Shown in pieces: positions 35,491 through 47,689 of a stretch of DNA of 64,000 bases. The stretch is from Laguncularia racemosa (Eukaryota > Streptophyta > Magnoliopsida > Myrtales > Combretaceae): the NCBI GenBank assembly GCA_037954665.1, contig JBBMOL010000039.1, positions 1,612,001 to 1,676,000 of the forward strand, written 5' to 3'. The stretch's first letter is position 1. Each line of letters opens with the position of its first letter. The position numbers were made by a program, and so were the translations under genes. The notes beneath the pieces were generated by a model that worked only from the letters and a program-made list of their open reading frames with translations, was not told the origin of the DNA and ran no database searches.

Positions 35491-38265
35491 TCACAGCTCT
35501 CCGTCCCAAAGTTCTTCTATGGTCTTGTAATAACCAAGAGTCTCATGAACGAATCCTGTACCACTAATGAACCTCCCCTGCAAAAATAAAAGAAATATGG
35601 TGATGAAGTTGTAATTCAACCTTGATGTCATCATTAAGTATGCTTCAAATTAACCGCAAGAGAAGAATGCTTGCCTGAGGGATCTCAGAGAACTGGCCAA
35701 TCAAGTCATCCGGAATGGACCAGTCGAAAACATCAAAGTTTTCCCTGATCCTTGCCTCAGTGACGCTCTTCGGAATAATACTGTGCCCCGTTTGCAAACC
35801 CCAACGAAGAGCCACTTGAGCAGGAGTTTTTCCCAATTTTTGGGCAACCATAACAAGTGTAGGATTCTTAAGGACGTTAATCTTGACAAATGATGACCCA
35901 GGGGAACCCAACGGAGAATAACCCCGAAACATGCAGAAACATCTGTATAAAGAGCGTGACAAAAGGATGTAATCAGATAACAAATACTAAGGCAATTAGG
36001 TAATTATTTATCTCAACAGAAACTTGCATTCAGTTATCTTCTTGCAGGCAGTTATTAGCACTTGGTTAACTGCAAGACCAGGATACTTACTGTTAAGTGA
36101 ACCCCCTTTGATTTGCAGAACTCGTGCAGTTTTGGTTGCTGCCAAGCAGGATGACATTCCACTTGGTTAACTGCAGGAGGCACACGTGCCACAGCCAATA
36201 GATCTCCAAGTTTCTTAGTTGAAAAGTTGCTCACTCCAATGGCTCGAGCTTTACCAGAATATAGTGCTTCCATTGCCTTCCATGTACTGGGTAAGTCAGG
36301 AGTTGTGAGGTTTTCTGGTTTGAAGCCAACTGATCCTTTTTTCATGCTAACTGGCCAATGCATCTGTGGAAAGATTTAACACCATTAAGTAAAAAATCAA
36401 CACCAGAACCAAGAGCACATTGATCATAGCAATGCAAACTGCTTCTGGACAGTAGATCACTCCTAGAAGTATAGTTCTATAATATCGCCAGAACACACAA
36501 GATAAGATGGAAATCAAAAACCATCTTTACAATACATACAAGGTAAAGATCAAGATATTCAAGCTGCAGGTCCTTCAAAGTGTTCTCTAACGCCACAGGC
36601 ACATCCTCAGGGGCAGAATCAGTACACCTGCAAATTCAAATCATTTAGAATAATTATTGATAGATAACACAATGTAGGCACAATGTTCATGTGAAAAGTT
36701 TAGTATTAATGAGAATGTAAAAAGATCAATCAACATAGTATTAATTGGAGCATAAGAGAGTCAAAGCACAAAAGAGACATTAAAACAGACCAGAGCTTGG
36801 ATGTAATCCAAAGGTCCTCACGCTTCACTACACCTTCATCAAATATCTTTTGCAGGGCAAAGCCAACCTGTAGAAATAGAAAAAATCTAAAATCATTGAG
36901 AAGAAGATAAGCATCGATATTTCCTATCTAATTTCATTAGAGGATCTAGCAGGCATGCTCCATGTTGCAACAGGAGGAACTTTTTCATTTTTTCCAATGG
37001 GTATAATACCAATAAAGATCAATGATTAAAATGCCAACAGGGAAGTAAATACTAATAGGATCACCTATAGAAGTGAGTGCGAGTAGTGGTGTGAAGGTAT
37101 CTATACAATCGAAATGCATTTGCTCTAGCTAACACTGGATATTTAGTGCCTCAACTAGAGTTACATTAGCGTATTACTATGACATAGAGACTCAAAGCAG
37201 ACTTGCACAAATACATTTGTGTTTGAGGAACTTTCAGTGAACAATTTCAAATATTTAGCTTTTGATATTTGAAAAGTAAGTCCCCTTGACAGCATGAAGA
37301 GCAAGGTAAACAAATGATTTGACTGATTCTTTTCACGAAATGAAAATGCACATGCACTTCACAAGATTTCAACATGCTTCAACTAGCAACTAGTAATGAA
37401 ATGTCAAGTAACAACATCAAAGTCCATTTCAAAGCTTAATAGTTCTGAACAACAAGAAACAAGGCAAAGTACCATAAAGCAGAAGGGGAAACAAAGGAAC
37501 TCTGATTTGCTGAAAAATCATACCTCCTTCTCATTTCCATAATAGCGAGCAGAGTCTATATGTCTATATCCAACCTGGATTTGCAGCGACTACAGATTAG
37601 CAACGCTGTTCATTTTCAAGCCCATCAAAAACCAATTCAGCAAACATGCCACTCGTTAAGTCATTGAGTGTAAACGGCTGATGATCGAACTGCAACATCC
37701 TTTAAAATGAAGCAAACAAAATGAAATTGTTTGAAATTCTATCAACTAGGAGGAGATAGGATTCCAATTCCAGGGAATTGGAACGCTTTGAACTATTTTC
37801 ATTTTTAATCATTCTACATGAGTTCTCATGGTATTCCTATAACCAGTTTAACACACCTGCGATATATGTGCCTTACAAAATATAAGATAATTACATAACA
37901 AAGGCTATATATTTGGTCTTTCATTTCTTTTTAAATTTACATGTGGTTGATCTATTCTATTCATTTTTATTCATTTATGAATTTTTTTTTCCCCCTCTTT
38001 GGCATGAATGAAACCAAGACCCATGAAATATAATCATGACAACAATACGAGATACCTCCTGCTAGTTTAGTATAATTTCTACAGCACAGTTGGTCGAAAG
38101 GAAGGAACGGGAAATGAAAATAAAAAAGAAAGAAAGTAGGCATACCTTAATGGCAGTCGTGACGACATTGGCAACCTCACCAGGATCAGACTGCCAAGTG
38201 CCCAGACCAACCGACGGAATCTTAGCACCTGTGTTTAACTCGAAGAATTGAATCGCATGCACCAT
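35491..38265 (-). CDS. AKR-3: aldo-keto reductase (AKR4C type) with a mutated intron-5 acceptor
   Basis: Exons on the minus strand: 38146-38265, 37524-37574, 36791-36867, 36540-36627, 36091-36363, 35675-35923 and 35491-35577. If spliced as in AKR-4, the product is 314 aa with catalytic Asp47, Tyr52, Lys81 and His114 and a normal NADPH site (IIPKSVTEAR). Three oddities are seen. The base before exon 6 gives CGG instead of CAG at 35924-35926, so intron 5 has no AG acceptor. An in-frame 3-nt deletion in exon 5 removes the Asp of the LYDSGKARAIG motif (position 148). Intron 6 starts with GC (CAG|GCAAGC). The nearest upstream AG (ATACAG) would shift the frame. An in-frame AAG 42 nt into exon 6 would delete 14 residues including SPLGS. 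The gene is probably crippled; family identity is certain. Confidence 0.85.
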
Positions 38266-38679
38266 TTTTTCTTTTTCTTTTTTCTTTTTTCTCCTTACGA
38301 TGGCAGACAGAGTAGACAGGAAAGTGGGTGGGATTTGGGAACCGGAGTCTCATATAAAAGCGTATAAAGATTAGGATTCAGTTGGATTTCAAAGATGGCA
38401 CGGCACCAGGAGCGGCCAGGGAGTACTAGAAGTGCTGACTGCTGAGAAAAGTGTATAAAAATAAATAAAAGGAGAAAATAATGGGCCAATGGACACACGC
38501 CCACGGGACGGTACACTGGCAAGCGATGGATTATGAGCAAATGGGTCCCCAGATGATTCTGTTCCCACTTGCCACTTGGCAGCTGCTTTTAAGCCACCGT
38601 GGCTACGGGTCCCTCCCACTGCATTTGTGCACGTCTTATGTTTTCATTCTACGCTGCAGCTATATTATTTTTCCACATG

Positions 38680-39140
38680 AAATTAGAGCCGAGAATGCAG
38701 GCTAAATAGCCGGCCTGCTCCGACCCGCATCGGACCACGGGTCATCACGGATCAGCCCGTAATGACTTGCAAGAGTTACGAGTTATAAAAATCGGTTTGT
38801 AATTTTTTTTTAATTTAGTATTTTTTTATTAAAGTGTATTATGTAAAACATGCTAGATAAATTTTTTTATTTTTTTTAGATAAACCTTTTTTTTCTTTAC
38901 AAGTATAATTTATATTACATATGTTAAAAAAAAATATTGAAAATTATTTAAATTACTGCTTCTACTAGCACAAGAATTTTTTTTTTTTACGGGTTAACAA
39001 GCCAATCCGCGCCCACAGAAACTTTTCCGCCTAGCCCCGTAGGTCACATGGGCACAGGCCAAAATTTTTGGTCCGCCTCACATTTTTTTTGCAGGCGAGA
39101 CGGGTTAGCCCACGGACTCACCCCGCAATTACTAGCTTTA
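38680..39140. mobile_element. insertion of about 460 bp present in block A only
   Basis: Block B runs ccacatg directly into caatgcctcac (about 55230-55245). In block A the same words are separated by about 460 bp with GC-rich ends (ccggcctgctccgacccgca on the left, acgggttagcccacggactc on the right) and an AT-rich centre. The ends are rich in CCCG/CGGG words in inverted orientation, which suggests a small non-autonomous DNA element. Exact terminal repeats and target duplication could not be fixed. Confidence 0.5.
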
Positions 39141-39370
39141 TATGCAATGCTTTACTATTTTTTTAGTATACTCCTTTTTTAGGAGAAATGATTAAAATAT
39201 TGCATTTTAAAAAAAATTCAAAAAAAAAACTTTCAAAAATAATCTCAAGAATGTCTCACTTGAAATGGTATCTTTAAGACACGATTTTAAAATTGTATTG
39301 AAATCATATTTTGAAGATACAATTTTAGGTTAACATTGAAATCGTATATTGAAAATATAATTTTTTTTCG

Positions 39371-40019
39371 ACCTTTAAATCTGCATAGTATACACTTATT
39401 CCCCAGTTAATGCACACAACTTCCTCCCTCTAAAAACATAAACCTTAAAACCCCTTGCATTATAAATCTAATTTTAGGTTGAAAAAGAAAAAATTCTTGA
39501 CCCACATTATTTATAGCTTCAATCATGATCGATGGCATTTGCTTATGAAAATTTGCAATTCAAGTGGAATTTTTACAAGATTAAAGATGTTTCTCTCTCT
39601 AGAATTTAGGTTAGTAAGAGTTGCATTTTTTTTTTCCTAAAAAAAATTATATTTTAACCAATGTAATTGATAATTAAAAGGTTTAAAATGATTAGTTTAA
39701 GGTACACTATGTGGGAAGAAGATTGACATGATGTGTTGTGGGTTTTTACATGAAAAAATGAGCCTTTTTTTTTTGGTCAAGTTATATGTTTTTTTTTTAT
39801 CTATGTTTAAATCTTTTTTCTTTTTTAACTATTTTTTGGTGAATCGCATGTTGGTATGCTATGTTTATTTGATGTGTTGTGATGTTGGCATATATTTGTG
39901 TTCTTGACTATAGGGAAATGAATAGAGCTTAGATTTTGAGTGAAGTTAAGTACTCTTATTCCAATTATATGAACGTTAGTGTGATGGCAGTATATAAGTG
40001 TTGAAATTTCGTTTCAAAA
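39371..40019. other. unassigned AT-rich stretch
   Basis: Homology with block B ends near 39370. No gene is recognised. A short open frame at 39455-39640 has no family signature. Confidence 0.4.
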
Positions 40020-41010
40020 TTCCATACATTTATTGAGGATTTGGGTAGTGACATATGAGCATACTTATGATTGAATGAAATGTGTAAAGGTGAAAATGTC
40101 TAAATTTAGAATTATATGTTATGCGAATGAGAATATTATTGATGGAAATGGTGGGGTATGCTATGATAAGCCCCTAATAACAATGATTGGACTTCATGTA
40201 AATGCAAAGTATGAAGAATTGCTAGATGTCATATGTTGTCATCTTCATATTAATAGGATGACCCATTGAATTGAGTTGATACATAGGTATCTTATCGTTA
40301 GATCCAACAGGGATTGTTTTTTTTACAATGATTCTTAATGATGATTACATTGTGTGCTAAATATTGGCATTTGCACAGGGATGATGCAGAGTTAGTGATG
40401 ATGTGAATATTGTTATAATTTAGGATCATCCTTAGTTGATCTTGACCACATTGTCTAGATTTATGATTATGCGAGTATGAGACTCTCCAAGTGTTAAGGT
40501 ACGACAACTCCAATCAATCATCTGCAATCAATATAGGTACACTATTTATTTGAAGAGGATTCAAGAGGTAAAGGGGAAAGCAATGGAAGAGATGTACAAT
40601 AGATGAGAAGAGCCATATGTTGTACTCCCACACTTACTTAATGCCATCTAAGAGGCTAATCCAAGTACTATGGTTGAGTGAAAATGTTTGGAAATTAACA
40701 ATATTGATCATAAGATATTCGAACGGCAATTATGGGCATTTAGCTAGAGCATTGATGCATTTGTCCATTGCAAGTATGTTGTTTAACCTAATTTAAGGAA
40801 TCTTAATATTAAATGCACAGAATTGACCATGGACTTTCATGTAGGCTGATAATCACCATAGATGGTGCACATTTTTACGGCAAATACTAGCGTAGGCTAC
40901 TCATTACCACAAGTGTAGGTGATGGAAATTACATTATACCATTAGCATTTGCATTGGTAGACAAAGAGTGGGAGAAGACTTAGAGTTGGTTCTTGAACTA
41001 CTGACAAGCT
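40020..41010 (+). pseudogene. MULE transposase fragment
   Basis: Plus-strand translation with stops gives an N-terminal-like segment at about 40075-40270 and the transposase core at about 40720-41000: FERQLWAF, IDAFVHCKYV, TIDGAHFYGK, then VGDGNYIIPLAFALVDKEWE. The arrangement matches the first half of the plant MULE DDE core, with the first catalytic Asp readable in TIDGAH. The remainder of the core, SWIM finger and CCHC knuckle are missing. The copy ends where an LTR-like remnant starts. Confidence 0.7.
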
Positions 41011-41049
41011 TAGTTTTTATTTAATTTTCCTAATTTAGTTCATATTAAA

Positions 41050-42530
41050 TTCTATACCCATTCATTACAAACCCTCAACTAGGAAAAGTCCTATTTATTA
41101 GAGTTGCCACTTGATTGTGATCAAGAAAATGGATTTAAGTTAAGGTTAATTGAGTAGATTAACTCTAACTTAACTACTGGTCTCAAGAAAAGTTTTTAAA
41201 TATTAGAGATCGTAAAGTTCGAGAGTTATTTTATTTAAAACTTAAAAGGTTACAACTTAAAACATTTTAAGGTAGATTTTTTTTTTACCTTTTTATTATT
41301 TTTTTTTAAATTTTATTATATTATCATAATTACTTTTTTATAAGCTTTTTATCATATACCTTCTTTTTTTTTTTTAATTTTTTAGGACTATACATTACGT
41401 GAGATCTATGTGAAAAAAAAAAGATTGAACTTTTTATTATTGAGATTACTCCATAGGTATTTACATACTCGCTAGTCCGATTAGACAAGCCATAGTTCAC
41501 ATAATTTGAGAAAAAAAATTAGTGGGTTAGTTGTTTCTATGCTATTATTATTTTATTGTTTTTATTTTTTATTATTCATTAATTTATTATTTTTTAATTA
41601 ATTAATTTAGTATAACTTATATGATTCTAAAAAAAAAAACTTAGGAAAAAGGCCCTAATTATTATCTTTTTTAGTGAAAACTAATTCTAAAGAGATGTTA
41701 TTATTATTATTATGTTATTATCCATTTTTATATATTTTCTGCTTTTTATTATTTTAATTTTTTTTTGTAAGAAAAAGGGACATCACAAATCACGCTGTTC
41801 CATTGTTATTACTATCTTTTTCTGCTCCCCTTCTTTTTTTTTGTTTTATATTTTATTATTTTCCATTTTTCATTATTATATTTATATTTTTATTGGATTT
41901 AACTAATTGAAAATAAACAAACAAAACAGAAAATAAATAGAAGTCTCACCTGTACCGAGTAGGTCAACCGCGGGTTCGGAGTCAAAAATCGGGTTGGACC
42001 TTTTGGGTCGAGCAACTGCATTGGTGGAGTAATATGCGATGGAGCTTGTACGGTCCTTCCTGGCGATCGTCAAAACTGGAAAGTGTATCGGTGGTAGGTT
42101 TTTGGGGCTGGCGAGCAATCCGGTGGTAGTGGCTTTACAACGGGCATATGACGAAGTGATGTTTCACATGGTGGCCGGTCAAAGATATATGGAGCATAGC
42201 GGATGGGGGTACTTGAAGATAATTTGAAGAGTGTTTATGGTGGTTTCCACGAGTATTCAAGATGAGGAAGCTATTAGTGACGATGATTTACTTCGAATTC
42301 TACTAGAATGAGAGGGATTTTAGAGAGAGAAAGGGAAGTAGGTCGCCGGAAAATAAGAGAGAGAGAAAGAGAAAGAGAGCTCGGGAATCGGATGTTTCGG
42401 ATGCTTTCTGATGGTTGTTGGATTTCCAATACTTGCGAGGCTATATTTATGGAGCTTCTATCATTAAAACGTAGGAAATTTTGTTATAGTATAAATGTTT
42501 TACTACTCTCTAAGAAACACCCATAATTAT
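41050..42530 (-). mobile_element. antisense LTR remnant related to the Ogre/Tat-like element
   Basis: Several blocks match the reverse complement of the LTR at 56427-58538. Around 41095-41230, gttgccacttgattgtgatc and gatttaagttaaggttaat correspond to about 58340-58440. Around 41460-41500, atttacatactcgctagt corresponds to about 57885-57905. A GC-rich block at 41950-42060 has a role like that around 57350-57420. Microsatellite (GA)n and a TATA-like word on the minus strand near 42435-42450 fit the promoter half of such an LTR. No internal region or second LTR is adjacent, so this is a diverged solo LTR or fragment. Confidence 0.5.
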
Positions 42531-43860
42531 TAAAAAAAAGAAAGAAATACCAAAAAAATAAATAATAACTTTGATATTTGCTTTAATAAAATTTGAAACC
42601 TAAAAAAAAAAAAATGAAAAAGGGTTATGCAAGTATATAAATAATAACTCAATATTTAGTCTAATTATAACATTTGTACATGAATACAATTAATATGATC
42701 ACGATTATAAAAATACCGTGAGGTGATGATCATAATAATAATCGAAAGTGACTATAGAATAAAATAAATACATGTAAAGTTATAATATGATAATATAATG
42801 ATCAATATACCAATATTAATATTTAATTTCAACACATTTCAAATTACTAAAGTTTCACGAATAGATTTCATAATGAATAAATTTTTTGAAAAGATTAATA
42901 ACAGTTATTTATAATATATTAACACCACTTTAATGATTTAAGTATAATAAAAATTTTATAACAAATGACAATGGATTTTAAAATACCAAAGTAAGAAAGA
43001 AACTAGATCGATTAGGTAATTATAAAAAATAGGAAGCAAGAATTAAAATTTCAATTTTAAGATGGCAAAATAGAATTTATGAGTGTATATTTATATTCAA
43101 AATAATTTATTTAGTTTACACGTAAGTTTCCGTATAAAAAAAATAATGTTTAGATAATTTAATTAGATCATTAATACACATTCTAATTAGGCTTATAATA
43201 AAATATTTTCCACCCTCGTATATTTGTTTTTGAGATATTTGGTTACATCGAAATCAGATGACCTCCTTTTATAGTGTCATAGAATTGATGAGAGTAAATG
43301 TTGGGTTTTGTTTATTTGTTGAAGTGAAGGTGAAAGTGTTGACTAAGCCGATGCAGGGTTGAAGGGGACATATCCAATATGCGAAATGGCTCATCCAACC
43401 TCCATGTGTCGAGGCTAAGAGTCAGGGTGTCCTCCAAGTCGTGGAATGACTTACACGAGCTGAGGGTTATGAGAAGTAATATATCCAAGCTGGGTCAATA
43501 GCACAAAGCTGGACATCATGAGTTAAGCTATGGTAAATAGTTTTGTTGCTCCAAAAGTTAACCTTAAGCTAGAGGGAGGTGAAAAGACTTGCTGTGTAAA
43601 TGTCCGCCCTTTTATTTGTCATTTTTAAATTTTGTCTACGTATGTAGACTTATGCATTTAATGAAGCAGACCATATGGTACACTAAAGTTGAGGTAGTCA
43701 TAGGTACGAAATCATCTTAGCCTTTCATTTTGCCAGATGACACATGGTACAATCTTATTCCATGTGGGAAAATGCGTCCGTACTTTTCAACTGCTTGTAT
43801 AAGGTACGGAAATGTCTACTTCAACACCTTTTACTCTTCTTGCATTCTTACAACATCCGA
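42531..43860. other. AT-rich intergenic stretch
   Basis: No gene supported. From about 43300 the sequence becomes less AT-rich and may be the leader of the Ty3-type relic that follows, but no primer site or LTR boundary could be set. Confidence 0.35.
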
Positions 43861-43869
43861 AATTCTAGT

Positions 43870-46300
43870 ATTTACTTGATCATACTCAATACATGAAATT
43901 GATGCACATGCGGTTGCCCTATATTGCAAGTCGCTTCCGAGTGGCTAGGTTATTTGAGCTCAATGTGAAGAAGAGTGTGTTGCTCTAATGTTGGGTAACC
44001 AGTTCTACCTCTAATGTGCTCACTTCCAAGTGATTAGCTTCAGTTCGAGCTGCGGTTGCCTTTTAGTGACTTCTAAAAGGAGTTCTTCAATTACCACCAC
44101 ATCAACCTTTGCCAACTTGTACTCAATGCTTACACTCTACTGGTGAGATTCAAGAGCCTTTGCAAAACATATGGCATCTAACCTAATCCGCAGTTGTTCC
44201 GTTTTTTCAGTGAAGTGAAGAGGTCTAGGTTGTCCCAAGGATGGTTTTACTTGTCCAATTGACCTAGGGTAAAGCCAATAGATGGGTTGGTGTCCTCAAT
44301 ACACGATTGGAAAGAGAAATTTATTGTTGTCAAGAAGCTCAAGGCACTAGACTTTTAGGTTGGTTAGGTAAATTTGATATGCATGAAGTCGATCAAGCTA
44401 ATGTCGCTCGATAAACAAAGATCTAAGGTCCTTCTTCGAGCTCTCAAGCATAATAGAGGGCCCCAATAGTTTTAGCTTGGTCCAAGCATTCAAGGGAATA
44501 GGTACAAGTTCACCTAAATGCTCAAAAGTTAAAGGTGACGTCACTAGGGACGTTATAAAGGATTAGGGTGTAGGTAAGAGTGGAAGTTTAAGGTATGTTA
44601 ACTTGAGGGTGAACTCGCGAGTTGCAACTTGGAGGTTTATATGGTAAGTTTTAACTTTGATTTTCTATTTTGCTGACTCTTGTTTTCTTTACAGAAATGG
44701 TGCCATTCAAAAGGGCTCATTTGTTTGACCTAACTGCTTGCTAGTTTGGGCATAGCAAACATAAACCATAAGAGAAGAAGAGGTTTTGGGCATCGAGCCT
44801 TACTACTAGGAGGCCCTCCCCTAAAGGAATTGTGATCCCTGGCTCAAACATTCTCCAACAATCTGCCACAGTTGTGGTTACACCTTAGCATAGGACATTG
44901 GAGTGTCATGATGAGGTGCTTTTAAAGTGTGTCCAACCTCAAGGGGTGACTTCTTTCCTGGAAAACATAGAAGTGAGGTCCATTGTTTTGGGGAGAAGCA
45001 AGGAGGCAGTTGCGAAGTACCATAAAAAATGGTGCTACGATGTCTAGCATCTACGGGAGGAGTGCCCAGCTAGTTGCGATCCCACAAGGTCTCATGACTC
45101 CTCGCCCTCTAATGCCCCTATGCCTATCGTGGCACGGGGCTTAAATGGGAGAGCAAGTTGGCGAGACCTATTCAATGGGATCTTCACCCCCTAAGAGCAA
45201 GGTAAGGCTGAGGTCCTAGCGACTGGAATGTTGGCTTCGAATCTTTGCTCCTTCTTCTCCACTCATCTTATTGAGGTATAAGTTCGTTTTTGTTCTTAAA
45301 ATCATCGTCTTTTATTCTTTTAATGCATGTCCTTATAATTGAATTCTCATGCAGACGATGAAGGTTGCAAATGAGGTTCTGTATGTGTATGTGCTAAGGG
45401 AGAATGGTAAGTATGTCAACGAAATGCAAATTGTGAACACTATTATCGATTATTTTCATGGCAACATGATCATTATGACTCGCACTTGCAGAAGTGATTG
45501 GTAGTTGAGGTTGAGTTAAAGAAGGCTCATGAGGATTTCAAAGTAATGAAGGAAAATTATCGTCATATAATTGCTATGGCTAATGACTCCAACCTGTTTA
45601 ATGTGCAATGGGAAGTAAATGATGTAACTAGCTGGATCAATTCTTCAAAGGAAGAGGTCTTAAGTTTGCTAGAGTGGGAGTTGTGCCTCACGTTAGAACT
45701 ACTATGAGAGAAGGCCATTGCTGTAGACTTCAAGCGAGGCCTAGATTTGGCTCAGCAATGCCTTAAGCTATGCAATGTGGAGGAGGCCAAGTTGAAGGGA
45801 TGTGTCTAAAAAACTTGTGAAGTTGATGGTTGATTGGGATTTGAGGATCCGTGAGTTAGAGGAGAACGAGAAGATAGCTAGAGACTGGTACTATGAGAAA
45901 ATTCAGTCCTCTAATGAGTATGCTAACAAGTTAGTTCGGGTAATAGAGGGGGCCAGAGGATCATGAAGTGTTGGATCCGTAAGCGGGATTTGGCTTTTGG
46001 TCTCTCATAATTTGGGGAAAAAATGCAAGAGCCTAACACCCCTCCAAAGTAGAGGGAGGAACTTGACTTAGGTGTGGTTAAGGAAGAAGGACAGCAGCCA
46101 AATGAGGACTTTCCTCAACTGTCGGCAACAGTGTCTGTCGAAGATGCTTCTCCTTCTCCTCCTACTGACAAAGTTGAAGAGATTCTTCCTCCAGCTCCAT
46201 AGGAAGAAGTGCCTCCGCCCCTTCTCATAAAAGAAGCTTATCTTCTACTCGATCTTGCACCGTTTTCTACCCTAGTAGATAGCCTTGTAGGATAGATAGT
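43870..46300 (+). pseudogene. decayed retrotransposon gag-type region ('putative gypsy type transposon' family)
   Basis: Plus-strand conceptual translation from about 44140 shows an FARFKSLCKTYGI segment, then GWFYLSN, IHDWKEKFIVVKK and further conserved-looking pieces. The pattern recalls the plant 'putative gypsy type transposon' (Transposase_28-like) N-terminal domain. From about 45490 a coiled-coil open stretch begins VEVELKKAHEDFKVMKENYR. It is followed by an acidic Pro-rich tail ending near 46300. Many stops are present. No protease, reverse transcriptase or LTR pair was found. The family assignment is moderate to weak. Confidence 0.45.
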
Positions 46301-46434
46301 TCTTTTTTTTTCCTTGCTTTGTTTTTTCCATTTTGCATTCTATTTGATGGTCCAAATGCTAACTAGAAGCCTTGTACACCAATCACAATTAATGAAATGC
46401 TTTTTGCATATACTTATTTCCTAATTTTAATGCA

Positions 46435-46865
46435 AAATCTATTATAATGCAAATTTCGTGCACTCAAGTATAATAAGTCAGACTAATCATTTTAATGCAA
46501 AATCTATGCACTTAAGTATAATAGGTCGGACTAATTATTATAATAAAAAATTCATGCACTTAAGTATAATAGGTCAGACTAATCATTTTAATGCAAAATC
46601 CATTATAATGAGAAATCCATGCACTCAGGTATAATAGGTCGGATTAATTGTTATAATGTAAAATCTATGCACTTAAGTATAATAGGTCAGACTAATCATT
46701 TTAATGAAAAATCTATTATAATGTAAAATATGTGCACTTAAGTATAATAGGTTAGACTAATCATTTTAATACAAAATCCTTTATAATGTAAAATTCATGC
46801 ACTCAAGTATAATAGGTCAATCTAATCATTTTAATGCAAAATTTGTACACTTAACTAAAATAGGT
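46435..46865. repeat. tandem repeats of an aagtataataggtcagacta unit
   Basis: Seven or so units built from tttaatgcaaaatc, optional tattataatg, catgcacttaagtataatag and gtcagactaatcat. Units alternate between about 50 and 70 bp depending on the optional piece. The array directly follows the decayed gag-type region and adjoins a second, different tandem array. Confidence 0.8.
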
Positions 46866-46869
46866 TAAG

Positions 46870-47320
46870 ACTAATCGATGTAGTTGCTTAGACGTTTAGG
46901 AGAACAACTTTTGTTGAAAATACTTAAACCAACTAAAGTAGTTTGGACTAATCAATGCAACTGCTTCAACATTTAGGAGTACTCCTTTTATTAAAAATAT
47001 GTAAACCAACTAAAGTAGGTTTGACTAATCAATGAAGTTGCTTGGACGTTTAGGAGAACTTCTTTTATTGAAAATACATAAACTAACTAAAGTAGGTTGG
47101 AAGTATTGGTATAGCTACTTGGATGTTTAGCAGAACTCATTTAGACAAAATCTGGAAACCAAGTATACTAGATTGGAATAACTAGTGTAGCTGCTTAGAT
47201 GTTTAATAGAACTCGTTCATGCAAAATTTGCAAATAAACTATACTAGGTTGGAGTAGTTGGTGTAGCTGGTCAAATGTTTAGTGGTGCTTATCTTATGCA
47301 AAATACGTAAACCAACTTTA
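46870..47320. repeat. six tandem units of about 77 bp
   Basis: Each unit follows the order actaatcaatg, tagttgcttggacgtttagg, agaactcattttattgaaaa, tacgtaaaccaactaaagta, ggttgg. Starts lie near 46870, 46947, 47024, 47100, 47176 and 47252. Divergence increases to the right. Confidence 0.8.
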
Positions 47321-47689
47321 CTGTCCTACATCTGCTTATCTACATTAGATGGGCATCAATCTTAAATGCTGCATAAATGCGATACTTACTTGTTGAAGTT
47401 TTGAATAAATTTCAAACAGTTGTGGTGTTTTAATTCTATAAAGAAATGGCAATAAATATTTTAATGGGTAATGCCATGATAAAGTATTTTAATGTCTATT
47501 ACCTCCATAAATGGACGAAGACACTAAATCTTTCCTATTTGAAACTTCTAGTCACTTAATTACATATTTTCCAACTTATATACCACTTTGCCAAATTTTA
47601 AAAGTACAGACACTTGTGTGGCCATTTTCCCTCTATTTTTCTTGCCAAATTCTTCCTTTCTCTCTTCATTTAGCAAAACTCATATGATC

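Larger units (their letters stand above)
26890..39370. repeat. segmental duplication, block A
   Basis: After removing the Copia element (28565-34625) and an insertion of about 460 bp (38680-39140), this region is collinear with 49587-55450. The shared order is part of AKR-2 intron 2, exon 2, intron 1, exon 1, the upstream region, about 0.8 kb to the Copia site, then AKR-3 (AKR-4 in block B) and its upstream region. Exons of AKR-3 and AKR-4 are nearly identical, and non-coding parts also align base for base over long stretches. Confidence 0.9.
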
